Shown piece by piece: positions 13,181 to 24,830 of a DNA stretch of 64,000 bases. A program made the position numbers and the translations under genes. Source of the stretch: Homalodisca vitripennis (Eukaryota; Arthropoda; Insecta; Hemiptera; Cicadellidae); contig NC_060212.1 in NCBI RefSeq assembly GCF_021130785.1, positions 151,556,501-151,620,500 on the forward strand, given 5' to 3'. The notes below the pieces were generated by a model. That model had not been told where the DNA came from. It made no database searches and saw only the letters and a list, made by a program, of their open reading frames with translations. Numbering within the stretch: the first letter of the stretch is position 1; every line of letters starts with the position of its first letter.

Positions 13181-13726
13181 AACATCACAGCATCATTAAC
13201 AACACAAACAACATCACAGCATAATCAACACAAACAACATCACAGCATCATCAACACAAACAACATCACAGCATCATCAACACAAACAACATCACAGCAT
13301 CATCAACACAAACAACATCACAGCATCATTACCAACACAAACAACATCACAGCATCATCAACACAAACAACATCACAGCATCATCAACACAAACAACATC
13401 ACAGCATCATCAACACAAACAACATCACAGCATCATCAACACAAACAACATCACAGCATCATCAACACAAACAACATCACAGCATCATCAACACAAACAA
13501 CATCACAGCATCATCAACACAAACAACATCACAGCATCATCAACACAAACAACATCACAGCATCATTACCAACACAAACAACATCACAGCATCATCAACA
13601 CAAACAACATCATCACAACATCAACAACACAAACAACATCACAGCATCATCAACACAAACAACATCACAGCATCATCAACACAAACAACATCATAGCATC
13701 ATTACCAACACAAACAACATCACAGC
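13181..13726. repeat. 26-bp minisatellite, about 21 copies
   Basis: The unit is 26 bp, with words AACATCACAGCATCATC and AACACAAAC. Longer variants carrying CATTACC for CATC recur near 13328, 13563 and 13703. A diverged unit occurs at about 13605-13620. There are no unique spacers, so this is not a CRISPR array. Confidence 0.95.
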
Positions 13727-14370
13727 CAAGTTGATCACGTATTACATTAGAGACTTTCCAGTGATGAATCACGTTATTAAAACGTACCTCATCAATTATT
13801 AGCTGATGTAGGTTTTTAATTTCTATCATCAATTTCTATCATCAATTTCTATGTATAAGTGTATACATTTTTAAACAATCTACAAATGCAAAATATTATT
13901 TTCATATTGCAGTTTCTAAATTGTCTATTTTTTACAATTATGTTGTTGTTGTTGTAATTAACTTGAACTTAGGCACGAGTATGAGTTGGTTCATTGTTTA
14001 TTTTTTACTCCTCACTGATCAATCTGCTGAAGTGTGAAATCGCTGTAGATTAATAATGAAAACTGTTTCTTAAAACTCCCTTAAGCACCGCCGCTTTAAA
14101 ATAATGTTGACTATTATAAATAAATAATTTTTAACCAACGTTGAATATTATACATCGAACGGTGTTCGGGAACTTATGGGTACACGTCAAAGTTACATGC
14201 ACGACTTTTCACATATGCATGTATAATTCCGCTATAAGTAGATTTCATGTTTAAAGAAAATTACATTACCAAGAAATTGATGGGAAATTTACCACTCAAT
14301 GTAAGAAGATTGCAGGCGCACACTAAAAACATGTTAACCGGTCAATCCCAAACAGGTATTGGTTACACGT

Positions 14371-14610
14371 ATTCAAGTGCCGATGGCAAGCGGTCTAAGA
14401 CGTCGGACTTTGGATCAGAGTTAGAGATAGCGTAGGTTCAAATCCTGTCTGTGAGCGCACCTCTTTTTGTCGGATCTTGGACTGTGTAGAGTCCTGACCG
14501 TATTCCGTTTGGTAAGATCCTCGCACAGGCCAGTGACCTACGAGGATGGGAACAATGAGGCTTAAAGAGGAAAGGCCCCTCCTTTTATTGAATAAGAAGA
14601 AAGAAGATAC
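14371..14610 (+). mobile_element. tRNA-derived SINE
   Basis: The 5' part resembles a long-variable-arm (leucine/serine type) tRNA. It has an A-box-like TGGCAAGCGGTCTAAG at about 14383, then an anticodon-arm-like GTCGGACTTTGGATC, a variable-arm region, and a B-box GGTTCAAATCC at 14436. The acceptor 3' side does not pair cleanly with the 5' side, so it is not a functional tRNA. A 3' body of about 150 bp follows and ends in TTATTGAATAAGAAGAAAGAAG, a short tail of the sort a LINE would recognise. It would be transcribed by RNA polymerase III and mobilised by a LINE supplied in trans. Confidence 0.65.
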
Positions 14611-16485
14611 AATTTTGTAAAGGATAAAAGAATTGTGATAGAACTAGAAGGAATACACATAAGATATTGTAAAAGGATTGTGAGTAAGATGATTGTTAAA
14701 TTTTACAAATTATTTCTATAAACTTAACGAAATAACAAATTACTCGTTACATAAATATCTAAAGGTGTCAAGTTCTCTTTGAATAGGATAAAGCCTGAGA
14801 TTTAACGTAAATGGTTACAAGTTAACGGCTCGAGAATAGAATTGGTTCAGGTGAGGAGGAGTTACACTGACATTAGCATAGTATCGCTTCTGTGATGAGA
14901 CCGCGGATGAGAAAGTGGTCTCTTTGTTGATGAGTCTCTCGGAGAATGACGATCTTCTGGTGTGAGATTACATTTTAGCTAACAAACTAATGGTTTTCTG
15001 TGCTTTCTAACCAAACTTGCATTTAATATTTATTGTTCTACCACGCTTTGAAATATTACCAGTGCTACAATAAAACGGCAAATTAATAATTTAAATATAA
15101 TCAACTAAAAATTCTCCGAAATAATAACGGCAATAAGGATTTATCTGGAAACTGAAATGATCAATGTACATTAAACTATATAAATAAAAACAAAAAAAAC
15201 AAAGAGTCGCTATTTTATTTAAAATGTAACCCCTCCTTAGGGGCTTTCTTAGACTTTAAATTTTATTATTGGTTAAAAGTGAATAAAATCAAAAATAAAA
15301 TTCAGTGACAACGTTAAATTGCAATATTTATTCGCTATCTACAATTACTCGTCAATTACAAAGATGGACAATCTGACGAATGATTGATGAGTAAAAAACA
15401 GCAATGGCAAAACCTATTTAAATTACAAAATAGTGTGCACCACTAAAAGTATGACAGCGTTAATTTGATTCGCGTACATGATGTCTAACAAATTAATGGT
15501 GTTTTTAAATTTTCTCTGAAATATCTGAAAAGTTGGAATGCGGTTGGCCCATTTTTCATTCATATATAACTTCCATTATGGCAAAATAGTCGGTAGTTAA
15601 TTTAAACATTATGCAACTTCATGAATAATATCAATAGCCTCTTAAGTTATTGCAAGGATATCGTACATATTATAGACTCTTATTAGAAGGGTGTTTCAAG
15701 TTCGTTATCCGAGTACTCTATCAGGCGTACTCTTAAAAGCTTAAGAGACTATTGTTTTAATGAGTAATAAATATCTGAAGATTTAGCGTGTCACTTTTTC
15801 ACTTCCGGAACCTGCGGTTTGAGCGCAGCAGTTTCATATAAAAATAAAAAAATAGTTTGTGACTAGCCTAAAGTAATGTGATACACGGATCTAGGCTATA
15901 GCTTCAAATAATTGCAAAAATAAAATCTAGATTTTCAACTAAACGTCAACAAACTAAATAGGTCAATGAACAGCTGCTTCAATAGTATAACTTAAAATTG
16001 TTGATTAAAAAATAATTAATTAAAGAAGCAAAAACTGAGGGATTCCCACATTAATACAAATATTATTGAATACTTTATATACATTCTGCTTCATTATAAT
16101 ATCAATACCATAGCCTACTTACAATGGAATGAGCATAATACATAATGCAAGAACTTTCAGGGTATTATACATATATTTCGTTACTTGTCTATTCACTGCA
16201 TGGCAATGTCAGGATGGTGTTCAATAAAAAACCCCGAGAACATTACAAAATCCTTCAAAAGCGTGCATAGATGTACGTTGGTGTTTTAAATACCCAAATT
16301 CATTTAAAATCGCACTAAATTAATGAGATCAGTAAATAATAACAGTTATATTATAGCAAACAATCACATAAATATGCATGTCAGGTTAAATAACCAGTTC
16401 TTTAAATACTCGGAAAAAAGTTTCCAAACCCTACAGCGCAATATTTGTTTGAATTTTGAAATTCACGGAATCATAGGGAGCCTAG
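14611..16485. other. No gene seen
   Basis: AT-rich sequence with only short frames. I recognise no element ends or RNA genes. Confidence 0.55.
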
Positions 16486-16489
16486 TACG

Positions 16490-16705
16490 ATCCGGTAAAT
16501 ATCTGAAAAGCGAAGGTGTCCCTCGTTTCGCTTGACTGGTCGTCAGCTGATTGCCTGATTGCTCATCTCTTGTATAATCAGCTGATTGCAAACTGGAACA
16601 TCGCCATTACGCAATTGTTTGGAAACTACGGCGGAAATTGCCAATCAACTTATTCATTACCCAATTCTTTTTACTACTTTATTTTTCTAAAATTCTGTGA
16701 AAAGG
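16490..16705 (-). mobile_element. LINE 5' UTR fragment, copy 1
   Basis: The reverse complement aligns with 43262-43460, sharing GTTGGGTAATG, CAATTGTTTGGAAACT, TCAGCTGATT and CAAGCGAAAC in the same order. At 43.3 kb that sequence lies just upstream of ORF1 remnants, so I read it as the 5' UTR of the same LINE family. Here the similarity stops near 16490 and no ORF1 follows. Confidence 0.6.
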
Positions 16706-17286
16706 TCAATGCAATTAGTTATAAAATGGGAAACCTATCTTGTAACTATTCGTCACAAGTTTACTAGAAGTTAATGGTGCCGAGTATTCGTATAAATAAT
16801 AATTGGCTATGACTTACATAATTATTTAATTATTAGTGTGAAATCACCAGCAACTTATCTGATGGATGATCGAATGACGCTCGATTACTGTGTTTCTAAA
16901 AAAATATAAAGGATTGTTAAAACGTCTCGAATATTAAAATAATTAAAATATCTCAGATACAAAATATAAAATAAAGATAACAAACACAGAACATAAAATT
17001 AAAGTTCGGATCCAGTGGACACATTATTGCAATTAGTGAGAAAACGTGAAACTTACCTTGTTATAAAGTTTGCAGACAGATAATTATGTCATTTGCTTTT
17101 ATAAAACATCGTGTGACTAACATGCAAATGGATGCAAGATGGATATTGTATATCCAAGGCTCCAAAGAGGACCTTGGACCTGCGTCTAGTAATTTATTAA
17201 TTTTTGGCACAAGTTGAATCAAAGCTACACATATATTGTATACAATATTGTATAATGGTATATATATATATGTTTAGAACCTCAGC

Positions 17287-17440
17287 ACTTGCTGGTCCAG
17301 GAGCGTAAATCGTGCGTACCTTGTTGGTCATCGCGCCTCATGCTGGTCCGGGCCTTGAACGTGTTGGTCCGGACCCGCAAGTTACGAGGCTCTGTATAGA
17401 GCGTGTAACATCCTGGACCAAGAAGTGCTGCTAGCCTGTA
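17287..17440. repeat. Degenerate TGYTGGTCC repeat cluster
   Basis: Four to five copies of a TGYTGGTC(C) core occur at irregular 20-35 bp spacing (near 17289, 17320, 17342, 17363 and, inverted, 17415). The reverse complement of 40860-41110 has the same core words. This may be an old, scrambled minisatellite or part of an unrecognised element. Confidence 0.5.
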
Positions 17441-17777
17441 AAGTTCATTTGATTGTACAGTAGCTCGCCTAGCGTGAGTATAACGAACTAAATACTCGAA
17501 TGAGGGGAAATCCCCCACCATTCTCGGACAAAGATTTGCCGGGTTTCTGTACAGGGCATACTGTCGAACATTGAATAAAGTGTTTTTTCAAATCAAATCA
17601 AATCAGTCTTTATTGCCTTTTAACAGCATACAATATTGTATAGAAGCAGTCTGTATTAGCCAGTGTATTAGCCTATCTACTCATTCACACACAATTATAC
17701 ACACAAAAAGTTCCTCATCCAGACAAACATGCAATGGCTAATCGGATCCTGTTAAAACGTGTTTCGATTTTAATTGT

Positions 17778-18493
17778 CTATTTACGGACGGCTTTCCATG
17801 AACTCACATACCGTGTCAACAGCGCCTGACACCAATAGGCATTGAAGACGAGATTTAAATTTGTTGGTACTGCCAATGTTTTAAGATCCTCAGAGAGCCT
17901 ATTAATCAACCTAACACCAGCCTGCGATGGCAAATTATGAGACGCCACCGTTCGATGTGGTTGACTGCGATAGTTGTCCCTGTCTCTTGTCTCATACTGG
18001 TGAATGTTCCTACCCTGAGCCAATGTGCTGTTTGATTTACAGAACACAGCCACCTCGAAGATGTAGAGGCAGGGCAAGGTCAGTAAACCAAGCTCCCTGA
18101 AGGCATCCCTGCACGACTCTCTTCTCTTTAATTTTGAAATGATTCGTACACAGTTTGTTGTTTGCACAGCTGCCCCAGAGTCTTACTCCATATGCAAGGT
18201 GCGGATAAACAAGGGCAAAATAATGTGTCGTGAGAACAGTGTTTTGCCAGATTCCGCGAAGCATACAAACCTGAAGTTACTCTGGAACAAACACTTTCAA
18301 CATGATTGTCCCAGGTCAGACCTCGATCTAGGTACATCCCTAGGAATTTGATGGAGTCAGATTCCTCTAAGAGTTTGTCATCTACCAGGACAGCAGGTCG
18401 TGCACTACCTTCACGCTGTCTCAGACAAAAATCAATTGTGTTTGATTTTGAGGTGTTTGTTTTCAAATTGATTTCCGAAAAAATTGGATGCAT
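17778..18493 (-). pseudogene. LINE ORF2 C-terminal region (broken)
   Basis: Two overlapping frames together cover the post-RT region. 18128-18493 encodes IKFLGMYLDRGLTWDNHVE and ASRNLAKHCS. 17778-18167 encodes RRESCRDAFRELGLLTLP and GRNIHQYETRDRDNYR, then GVRLINRLSEDLKTL. This block follows the reverse transcriptase in CR1/Jockey-group ORF2. A frameshift near 18130-18170 separates the two frames. The same motifs recur at 31854-32114 and 32679-33043, which helps define the family. Confidence 0.88.
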
Positions 18494-19179
18494 GAATTCA
18501 CTGTGACAAATAAATTAATTTCAAGCTTCTGCAACGAATTTGCAGTGACGCAGAGAGTCGTATCGTCAGCATATTGAATCACCTTTCCATTCTGGACCGA
18601 TGAGTTTAAATTGTTAACGTAAATAGTAAAAAGCACTGGCCCATGGATCGATCCATGAGGGACGCCAGTTGCCATTTTCAATTTTCCTGACATGGCATTT
18701 GAGATCTGCACGCACTGGTCTCTATCCTTATGTAGGACGAGATCCACCTGTGTGGTAGACCCCGTAATCTTCATGTCGCTAATTGATGCATCAGTGTCAA
18801 AAGCCTTAGCAAGATCGAGAAATATGCTGAGCACCTTATCCCGTCTCTCAAAACCATCGACAACAATATTCACAAGAGTTGAAACCGCATCAATTGTTGA
18901 TTTGTTTTTATGGAAGCCGAATTTTTCAGGACACAGTATGTCAAACCTTTCCAGAAAACTTTGTAGTTCATTCAAAAATACCTTTTCAAAGACTTTGCTG
19001 AAAATTGGCAAGATTGCGATTGGGCGGTAATTTTTGGTTTGATGAGGATCTTCTTTCTTAAAAGTCGGGGCAATTTTTGCTGTTTTCAAATCATCCAGGT
19101 AAACTCCAGGTAGAAATGAGGAGTTTACCACTTTTTTAGTGGAGTCAAGATACGCTTGGAGCATTTTTTGACTAGCCAC
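18463..19179 (-). pseudogene. LINE reverse transcriptase domain (broken)
   Basis: This 238-residue frame carries the RT blocks in order: KIAPTFKKEDP, NYRPIAILPIFSKVFEKV, EKFGFHKNKST, FLDLAKAFDT (block A with its catalytic Asp), GVPHGSIHGPVLF (block B) and YADDTTLC (block C, both catalytic Asp present). Block B has His where non-LTR enzymes normally have Gln (VPQGS), and LGP has become HGP. Between blocks A and B the sequence is poorly conserved. The frame opens inside the domain because the upstream part lies in other frames at 19180-19900. The copy is unlikely to be active. Confidence 0.92.
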
Positions 19180-19904
19180 GTGGACATACCACTGTTGTTA
19201 CAAGATTTCTTTTAATTTATTTTTTGCACAATACCAGCCATTTCAGCCTCATCGACAGGGGTCAAGATCATAGACGATACCGGTTCTCTACCAAGGTTGC
19301 GGGAGAGGGTTTCAGTGTAGCACACATCACACGAACCAACTGAGGCAAAATACTTGTTAAATTTGTCAGCAATTTTTTTAGGATCATCTATAAGTTGGTT
19401 TTCAACGAGCAGTAAACATTGTTTCGATTTTGTATTGGATGTTCTCGTTTTACGGATTAATTTTCCATGCTGTTTTTGAAAAGTTCTCGGTATTCTTTAA
19501 TAGTTTGTTTAATTCATAGGCTTTAGCAGCTTTTATAACTTTCTTATATATTCTTCTATAATTTTTGAAAAATCTTTGAAAATTTTCGTTGTTTGTATTA
19601 ATAAAAATTGAGTGATAAAGTTTGAGTTTTTCACGAGATGTGAGAATACCTTGTGTAACCCAAGTATACTTATGTCGCTTACTGCGTACTTCAAATTTTC
19701 TGTAAGGACATTAAATATTTAAATAATAGAGAAAGCGTTCATTAAAAGCAGTGTAAACTTTATTTGGACACTGAATGTTATTTAAAAAATTCCAACTTTC
19801 TCGCTTAAGGTGATAAATTAACTCGTTAATATTTTGAGGGTTTAGAGCTCTTTGGACCGTATTTTCTGCAAGCCTAGTCAACGGATCAAGTCCATTAATC
19901 AATC

Positions 19905-20560
19905 TCCTGAGCGAAGTGATCAGATATGGCAGGATTGAACACGACAACGTCAACTTTCGGGATGTTGGTGATAACGTTGTCGATGGTTGTACTCGTCGTG
20001 GCACATACTCGTGTAGGAGAGTTCACTGACCAATTTAGACCAAAAGATTAAAAAATATCACGCAGCCGCCGAGTGTGGGGGTCGGGGTGGTCCAGTGCGT
20101 TTATATTTAAATCGCCAATTAAGAGAAATAGTTGATTGTTTGAAAACAAAAATTGGTTAGCAGGCTCTCTGGTTTTCCAAAAAAGGATGAAATAAAACTT
20201 CGGTTGTTGTTTGGACGGTACATTTCAACAATATTAACTTTTTCGGGTGAATTTAAATTTATATTAATACCAGCAGCCTCAAAATAAAATTCTAGAGTAT
20301 GAATTACTTAATTTTTTTTCAAATTTCAAGGGGAGTTTTACAAAGATTGCCACACCACCTCCCTTAAAATTGGAACGAAGGAAAATATGTGCCAATTCAT
20401 AATTTTACATTTTTTTAAATGCTGATCGGTTGTAAAACAGTGTTCCGATATTACAATAATATCAGTTTTTCGCTCATCGCACATGAGGTCCAACTCTTTT
20501 AACTTATTGGTAGCGGATTGAGCATTTAGGTGAATAATTTTGGATTTCGAAATTTTATGA
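19905..20560 (-). pseudogene. LINE apurinic-like endonuclease domain (broken)
   Basis: Translation of the minus strand across several frames recovers the EEP-fold motifs: IIHLNAQSATNKLKELD near 20490-20540, KGGGVAIFVK near 20340-20365, IGDLNINALDHP near 20085-20125 and FNPAISDHFAQ near 19905-19935. GDLN and SDH are the metal-binding and catalytic blocks of LINE endonucleases that nick the target. Stops such as one just after the GDLN block show decay. The frame at 19711-20004 runs over part of it out of register. Confidence 0.85.
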
Positions 20561-20648
20561 AAATTTTGAGTGGTTTCTGAAAACGTGTTCTGAATAAATA
20601 ACGGGATCTGATACCCCTCTCTCGTTTTACATTCGTCATAGGCTCTTC

Positions 20649-20649
<1 letters not shown>

Positions 20650-20681
<32 letters not shown>
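20650..20681. repeat. T32 homopolymer
   Basis: An uninterrupted run of T on the plus strand (A on the sense strand of the LINE) lies between the end of ORF1 and the endonuclease of ORF2. Confidence 0.97.
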
Positions 20682-20682
<1 letters not shown>

Positions 20683-20829
20683 ACAGGAAAGCGTAATATT
20701 GTTTTCGTCAGGTTTTACAGGCGAAGTAGCTTTGATGAAGTGTCATGCTGCATGAGACGGTTCTAGGCAGGACTGGCGAGCGACTCACAGGTATCAGCAG
20801 CAGCAGGTGAGGCAGCGGGCACTAGGCAG

Positions 20830-22432
20830 TGTTAGAGATAACTCAGGCGCAGCAGGCGGTCCGACAGCAGCAACCAAGCCCTCCACTATCATTTCGACTA
20901 GCAGCTCTTTACCCGGCAATTGCAGATGCATGCCATCCGTGTGAACCAATTTCTTCCGATATCATTGATATCGAGGAGCTTGAGGTTTGAGTGTCTCACG
21001 CATAGCTCCCCTATGTAGTAATTGGAGAGAATGGTCCGTTGGTTCACAGGATGGCTAACGAGCAGATCGTGAAGATAAGGGATCATTGCCAAGATGACAT
21101 CGGCCGAACTCAGTCGAACGGTGACTCTTTCTTCCAGGCGATTATAGATGTTGTGTGACTCACCGGCAGCGATGTCGTTGGTTCTGGCGAGCAGGATGAA
21201 GCAGCTAGAGGGAGGCGAGGGGCTGCTGGACGTTGCATTCAGGAGTTTGGCCCCAGGCTTACATATGCCAGTCACTTTGGCAGCCGATGAGACGCGGCGC
21301 TGCACAATGCGGGCCAGGAAACGGGTATTACTGTCACCCTCAAACACAACATTCCTGAAGGAAAGCAACTCTCTTTTAATTTTGCCTTTCAATTTTGGCC
21401 TTCTACCAGGAGAAGACTTCGGAGGGGGGTGTTGGCCGGATGGTTTAATATTGTTGCAGGTTATTGTACGGGGATATTTTTGTTGAGCTGCATTAGTGGT
21501 TGCGATGGTTTTGAGAATGGGTGGTTTTTCGTTTGTATTTTCGAGAGGTTCAAATCTATCGCTGGTCGTAATAGGAACATATTTTTTATTTTAACAGACA
21601 ATCCAATCACCCGTCGCCTGAGAGTAGCCACAGGAACACCCCTGGACCTCCCTCTCGGCCCGTAGACATTCAATCTCTGCCTCGAGTACCTGAATAGTTG
21701 TCCTCAGATTGGTGACGAGGTCGCGAGTCTCGTAGCACTGTGAGACTTGACAGCAGGTGGTCACCGGTGGCTCGCACTGCACAATGCAGTCTCTTACAGA
21801 ACCTCCCGCTGATACTCCGGACAGCGAAGATCTCGCAACAAAAATGTCATTTGTATACCGAAGAAGCCTTGTGTCCGATTCAATGGAATGATCGACAACC
21901 CTCATCAGATCGACATTGAGCTGACTTATCTGCTCCTTTAATCTGCAGTTTTTTTTGACGCAAGTTCGTCAGCATCAGCGGCTACCGACGAGGCGACAGG
22001 CGTAGGCGCTTCGAGTGAGTTTGTAGTAGCGAGCAGGTCAGGTTTTGTTGCAGCGACAGGGGTCGGTTTCTCTCCCGTAGACGCGTGGAACGCAGTAGTC
22101 TCGCCCGCCGGTGAACTGATCGATGTGGAGGATCTGGATGGAGTGGCGCTCAGCGCAGGGTCCGGGCCAGGCTTGGAGCAGGCAGGCGGCGAGTCAGATG
22201 CAGGTGGAGTAGGTGAAGCAGCGTCGGTCGTAGACAGAGTCCTGGACAGCGGTGACAGAAGCGAACGCATGGTGACTGGGTGTTCGCCGCTGTGTTTTTT
22301 ATTGCAAACAGTCAGTGCCGTTATATTTGGATCAGTTTTAATCGATGCGCTGCATATTTTTTCCGAGACATCGCCAAGATATGTAAAGAATACAGGGTTT
22401 CCCGGTTTTTGTTTTTCTATTGTAAATTGCAT
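20830..22432 (-). pseudogene. LINE ORF1 with coiled coil and SGNH esterase (broken)
   Basis: Three frame pieces are visible. 21938-22432 starts MQFTIEKQKPG, contains a Cys/His-bearing stretch (ICSASIK, VCNKKHSGEH) that may be half of a zinc finger, and then a Pro/Ser/Ala-rich linker. 21591-21905 contains a predicted coiled coil (LRTTIQVLEAEIECLRAER). 20898-21392 has VVFEGDSNTR, the SGNH nucleophile block with Ser in GDSN, and LLARTNDIA, where TND fits the Asn block. After a frameshift near 20935, VHTDGMHLQLPG supplies the D-x-x-H catalytic block. The domain order fits CR1-type ORF1 proteins, which bind RNA and carry an esterase of uncertain role. The premature stop falls right before the Asp-His block, so the product would lack part of the triad. 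Confidence 0.82.
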
Positions 22433-22575
22433 ATTTTTGTCAATAATAAATTAATGAATAAATAAATAAATAGATAAAATGAAAAGTCACGATTATTAAA
22501 AGAATCTAAGTAATAAATTTATAAGCAAAACTAAAACTTATTAGATTAACAATAAAAACAGTTTCTCTACAGCAA

Positions 22576-22660
22576 AAAGGTGCTTCTGTCGGTGGGAATC
22601 GAACCAATGTGTACTGAGATGCTGTGCCGTGACCCCTACTGTTGCTGCCACGCAGATAGA
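22576..22660 (-). ncRNA. tRNA-like sequence, possible SINE head
   Basis: On the minus strand there is a B-box-like TGGTTCGATTCCCACC at about 22588-22603, an upstream GTGGCAGCAACAGTAGGGGT that could be a degenerate A-box, and TTTTT about 20 nt downstream as a possible polymerase III terminator. I cannot fold a full cloverleaf, so this is a tRNA pseudogene or SINE head at best. Confidence 0.35.
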
Positions 22661-22699
22661 CAAGATGTGGTAGTTACTTCTTGTTCATACGGCTCGTCG

Positions 22700-24395
22700 C
22701 TCTGTGGTTGTGTCAAAAATGGAGTTGCACAGTTGTATTGCAAGTCTAACCTTGCTATTTTTGCGACTAGGTTTAGAGCTAAAACTTACAGATAAATAAA
22801 CTATCCAACTCACTGTAAGGCGTTATTTATCGGTAACTTAAAAGTGTTCTTCAGTAACTAATTCTAACAAAACTGTGACGTAAAACCTTGCAAAATTTCG
22901 TCTATGCCAGTGCCGCGCTTGTTTGTACTTTCTTGACAGTATGTATACTTTGATTATCAGTAGGATATTAATACGTACAGATTCGAAGACCGTAATGTTT
23001 TCATTTTATAGAGCCTAAAAGTTAGTTTTGCTTTCAAAAAATATTTTTCAAAGTTTGTTATTTCACTTTTCATTCTTCATGTATATAAAACTAGTTCAGG
23101 TACATTAAATCAAGTAAGCTGATCGTCTGATTTTAATTTCTAACATTCACTCTATTCGCAACAATTTGAGTGCGGGATTACTAAATATATACCTGTAAAC
23201 TTATTTTATTTCAGTTTCCTTTTTCTATACACCTATTGTTATATTCATACATGTATTTCTTATATATGTTACAACCTTTTATCATATGTACATGTTAAAA
23301 ATTTTATTGACTTGACAACGTCTTAAATTAGGTTGCGGCTCGGAGTCACTCATGAAAAAGTGTAACGCCCGGTAACGTTACGATGCCCGTCCAGTGGGTC
23401 CGCCGCACGGGATCCGCACGGGATAAAGCAGATAACTGTGGGTCCGCCGCACGGGATAAAGCAGATAACTATGTTTATTCGTGAAAATGTGGAGTGCTTA
23501 GATTCGTCATTTACAACAACTACAACAATAAAGGTAAATAATTGTACACTGATATTTCATTATCGTAAACTATGATTGATTGATTAATTGTTAGATTGAC
23601 ACAAAAGTTGAGAAACTGAGTTTATAGGTTATGTCATACTATTGACAAATGTTGATAGTGTTAAGTAAATTATTAGTTTAAATCACTCTGCAATCAATCG
23701 TAATTCAGTCGATTGAGAAGAAACAGCGCGTATTGCTAGTCAAACATTTAAAATAACAAATTATAACCTCTAACCTGTCATAACAGTGCGACCAAACAAA
23801 CGAACTAAACCGACCAATCACCACGCGCGGAGTTAGAATTTAACTGTGTTTAGCAAGAATTTCAAATTCCAATTTTAGTAAATGTTTTATTCAACTTTAC
23901 CATTTACAATAACAAATTTTAATTAATTTCAAATTATGTACAATGTTTTAGTAAACAAAATATATTTCTATAGTTAAAATTTGTGCAATTCTTATTTTCA
24001 TTCAATTCCTTCTTCCTATTGTGCAATTTAATAATATTCATATCAATAAATATTCTACCGAGAAAAAGACGTTGTCACGTAAAATCTTCGCCCGTAAAAC
24101 CGACTTTACAGGCAACCATAATTTTTTCTGATGATAAATAGGCAGTTTATTAACTATATGAAATACCTTGGATAATTACCGGTTTCTCAGATCAATGTAG
24201 ACCAGAAATTAGATGAACTACCGTTTGTAAAGACAACCTTTCGACACTGCGTTGAAAACCCAATTTCAAATGGTCCTGACGTTTTAAAAAAAAATTAGTT
24301 CCTCAAAAATTTAGGTAATTACTGTAATAAAATCAATTACTCGAAAAATTAAAATATCTGGGAAAATATTTCAAAAGTCATGGATATAAACAAAG
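22700..24395. other. No gene seen; short GC-rich direct repeat at 23394-23470
   Basis: The words GTGGGTCCGCCGCACGGGAT and AAAGCAGATAACT occur twice in tandem at 23394-23470, with an extra partial CCGCACGGGAT in the first unit. The remainder is AT-rich and unassigned. Confidence 0.6.
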
Positions 24396-24399
24396 ATAA

Positions 24400-24830
24400 A
24401 GAAAGGATTACAATTAATTGATCATTTCAATCAAGGGTCAACGAAAGGTTAAAACTCTTAAAACAAAGATGAAGCAGATTTATTCAAGAAATATTACGCG
24501 AACGTCGGGGACCGCCTAGCCCAGTTTTTCCTGTAACCTAGGTCGCCACGAAAGATACTGAGTACATGGTGGACGCTTACTTCCGGGTAGAATCTATAAC
24601 GGGCCCCGAACTCCAGCACGTATTCACGGATATGAAGGGCGGCTCGGCTCCCGGCAGTGATAACATTCTAGCTTAATTCCTTCAAATTTATTTGGCCTAT
24701 TTAATTTTTCCCTTGCTTCATATAATAAATCAGAATATTAATGAGCACATTTTCCCAATCACTTTCAAACTTGGAAAAGTAATCCCGTTTTATAAAGGGT
24801 AAAGTTGTAATGATCATGATTTTGGGTGGA
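24400..24830 (+). pseudogene. LINE ORF2 fragment, 5' part of a split copy
   Basis: Plus-strand translation gives DEADLFKKYYANVGDRLAQFF, the linker block before RT. It then gives MKGGSAPGSDNIL, matching the K-x-x-K-S-P-G-x-D-G-I block, and FPITFKLGKVIPFYKG, matching RT block 1. Stops occur between blocks. Similarity ends shortly after 24805. The next RT blocks in order appear 3.2 kb downstream at 27990-28310, on the same strand. Confidence 0.75.

Larger units (their letters stand above)
17588..22440 (-). mobile_element. Nearly full-length, decayed CR1/Jockey-group LINE
   Basis: Read on the minus strand, the order is ORF1 N-terminal region, coiled coil, SGNH esterase, endonuclease (EEP), reverse transcriptase, C-terminal domain, 3' UTR and AATAAAGACTGATTTGATTT tail. 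Stops and frameshifts interrupt both ORFs, so it is a dead copy. An ORF1 with an esterase domain is known in CR1-related LINEs. The 5' edge sits close to the first ORF1 methionine, so a 5' UTR may be missing. A 32-nt A run (T on the plus strand, 20650-20681) separates ORF1 from ORF2. Its C-terminal blocks match the fragments at 31.7 and 32.7 kb, so at least three copies of this group lie in the window. Confidence 0.9.

Noticed and set aside
14371..14455. Functional leucine tRNA gene
   Set aside because: The acceptor stem does not pair and a SINE body follows, so it is a tRNA-derived head.
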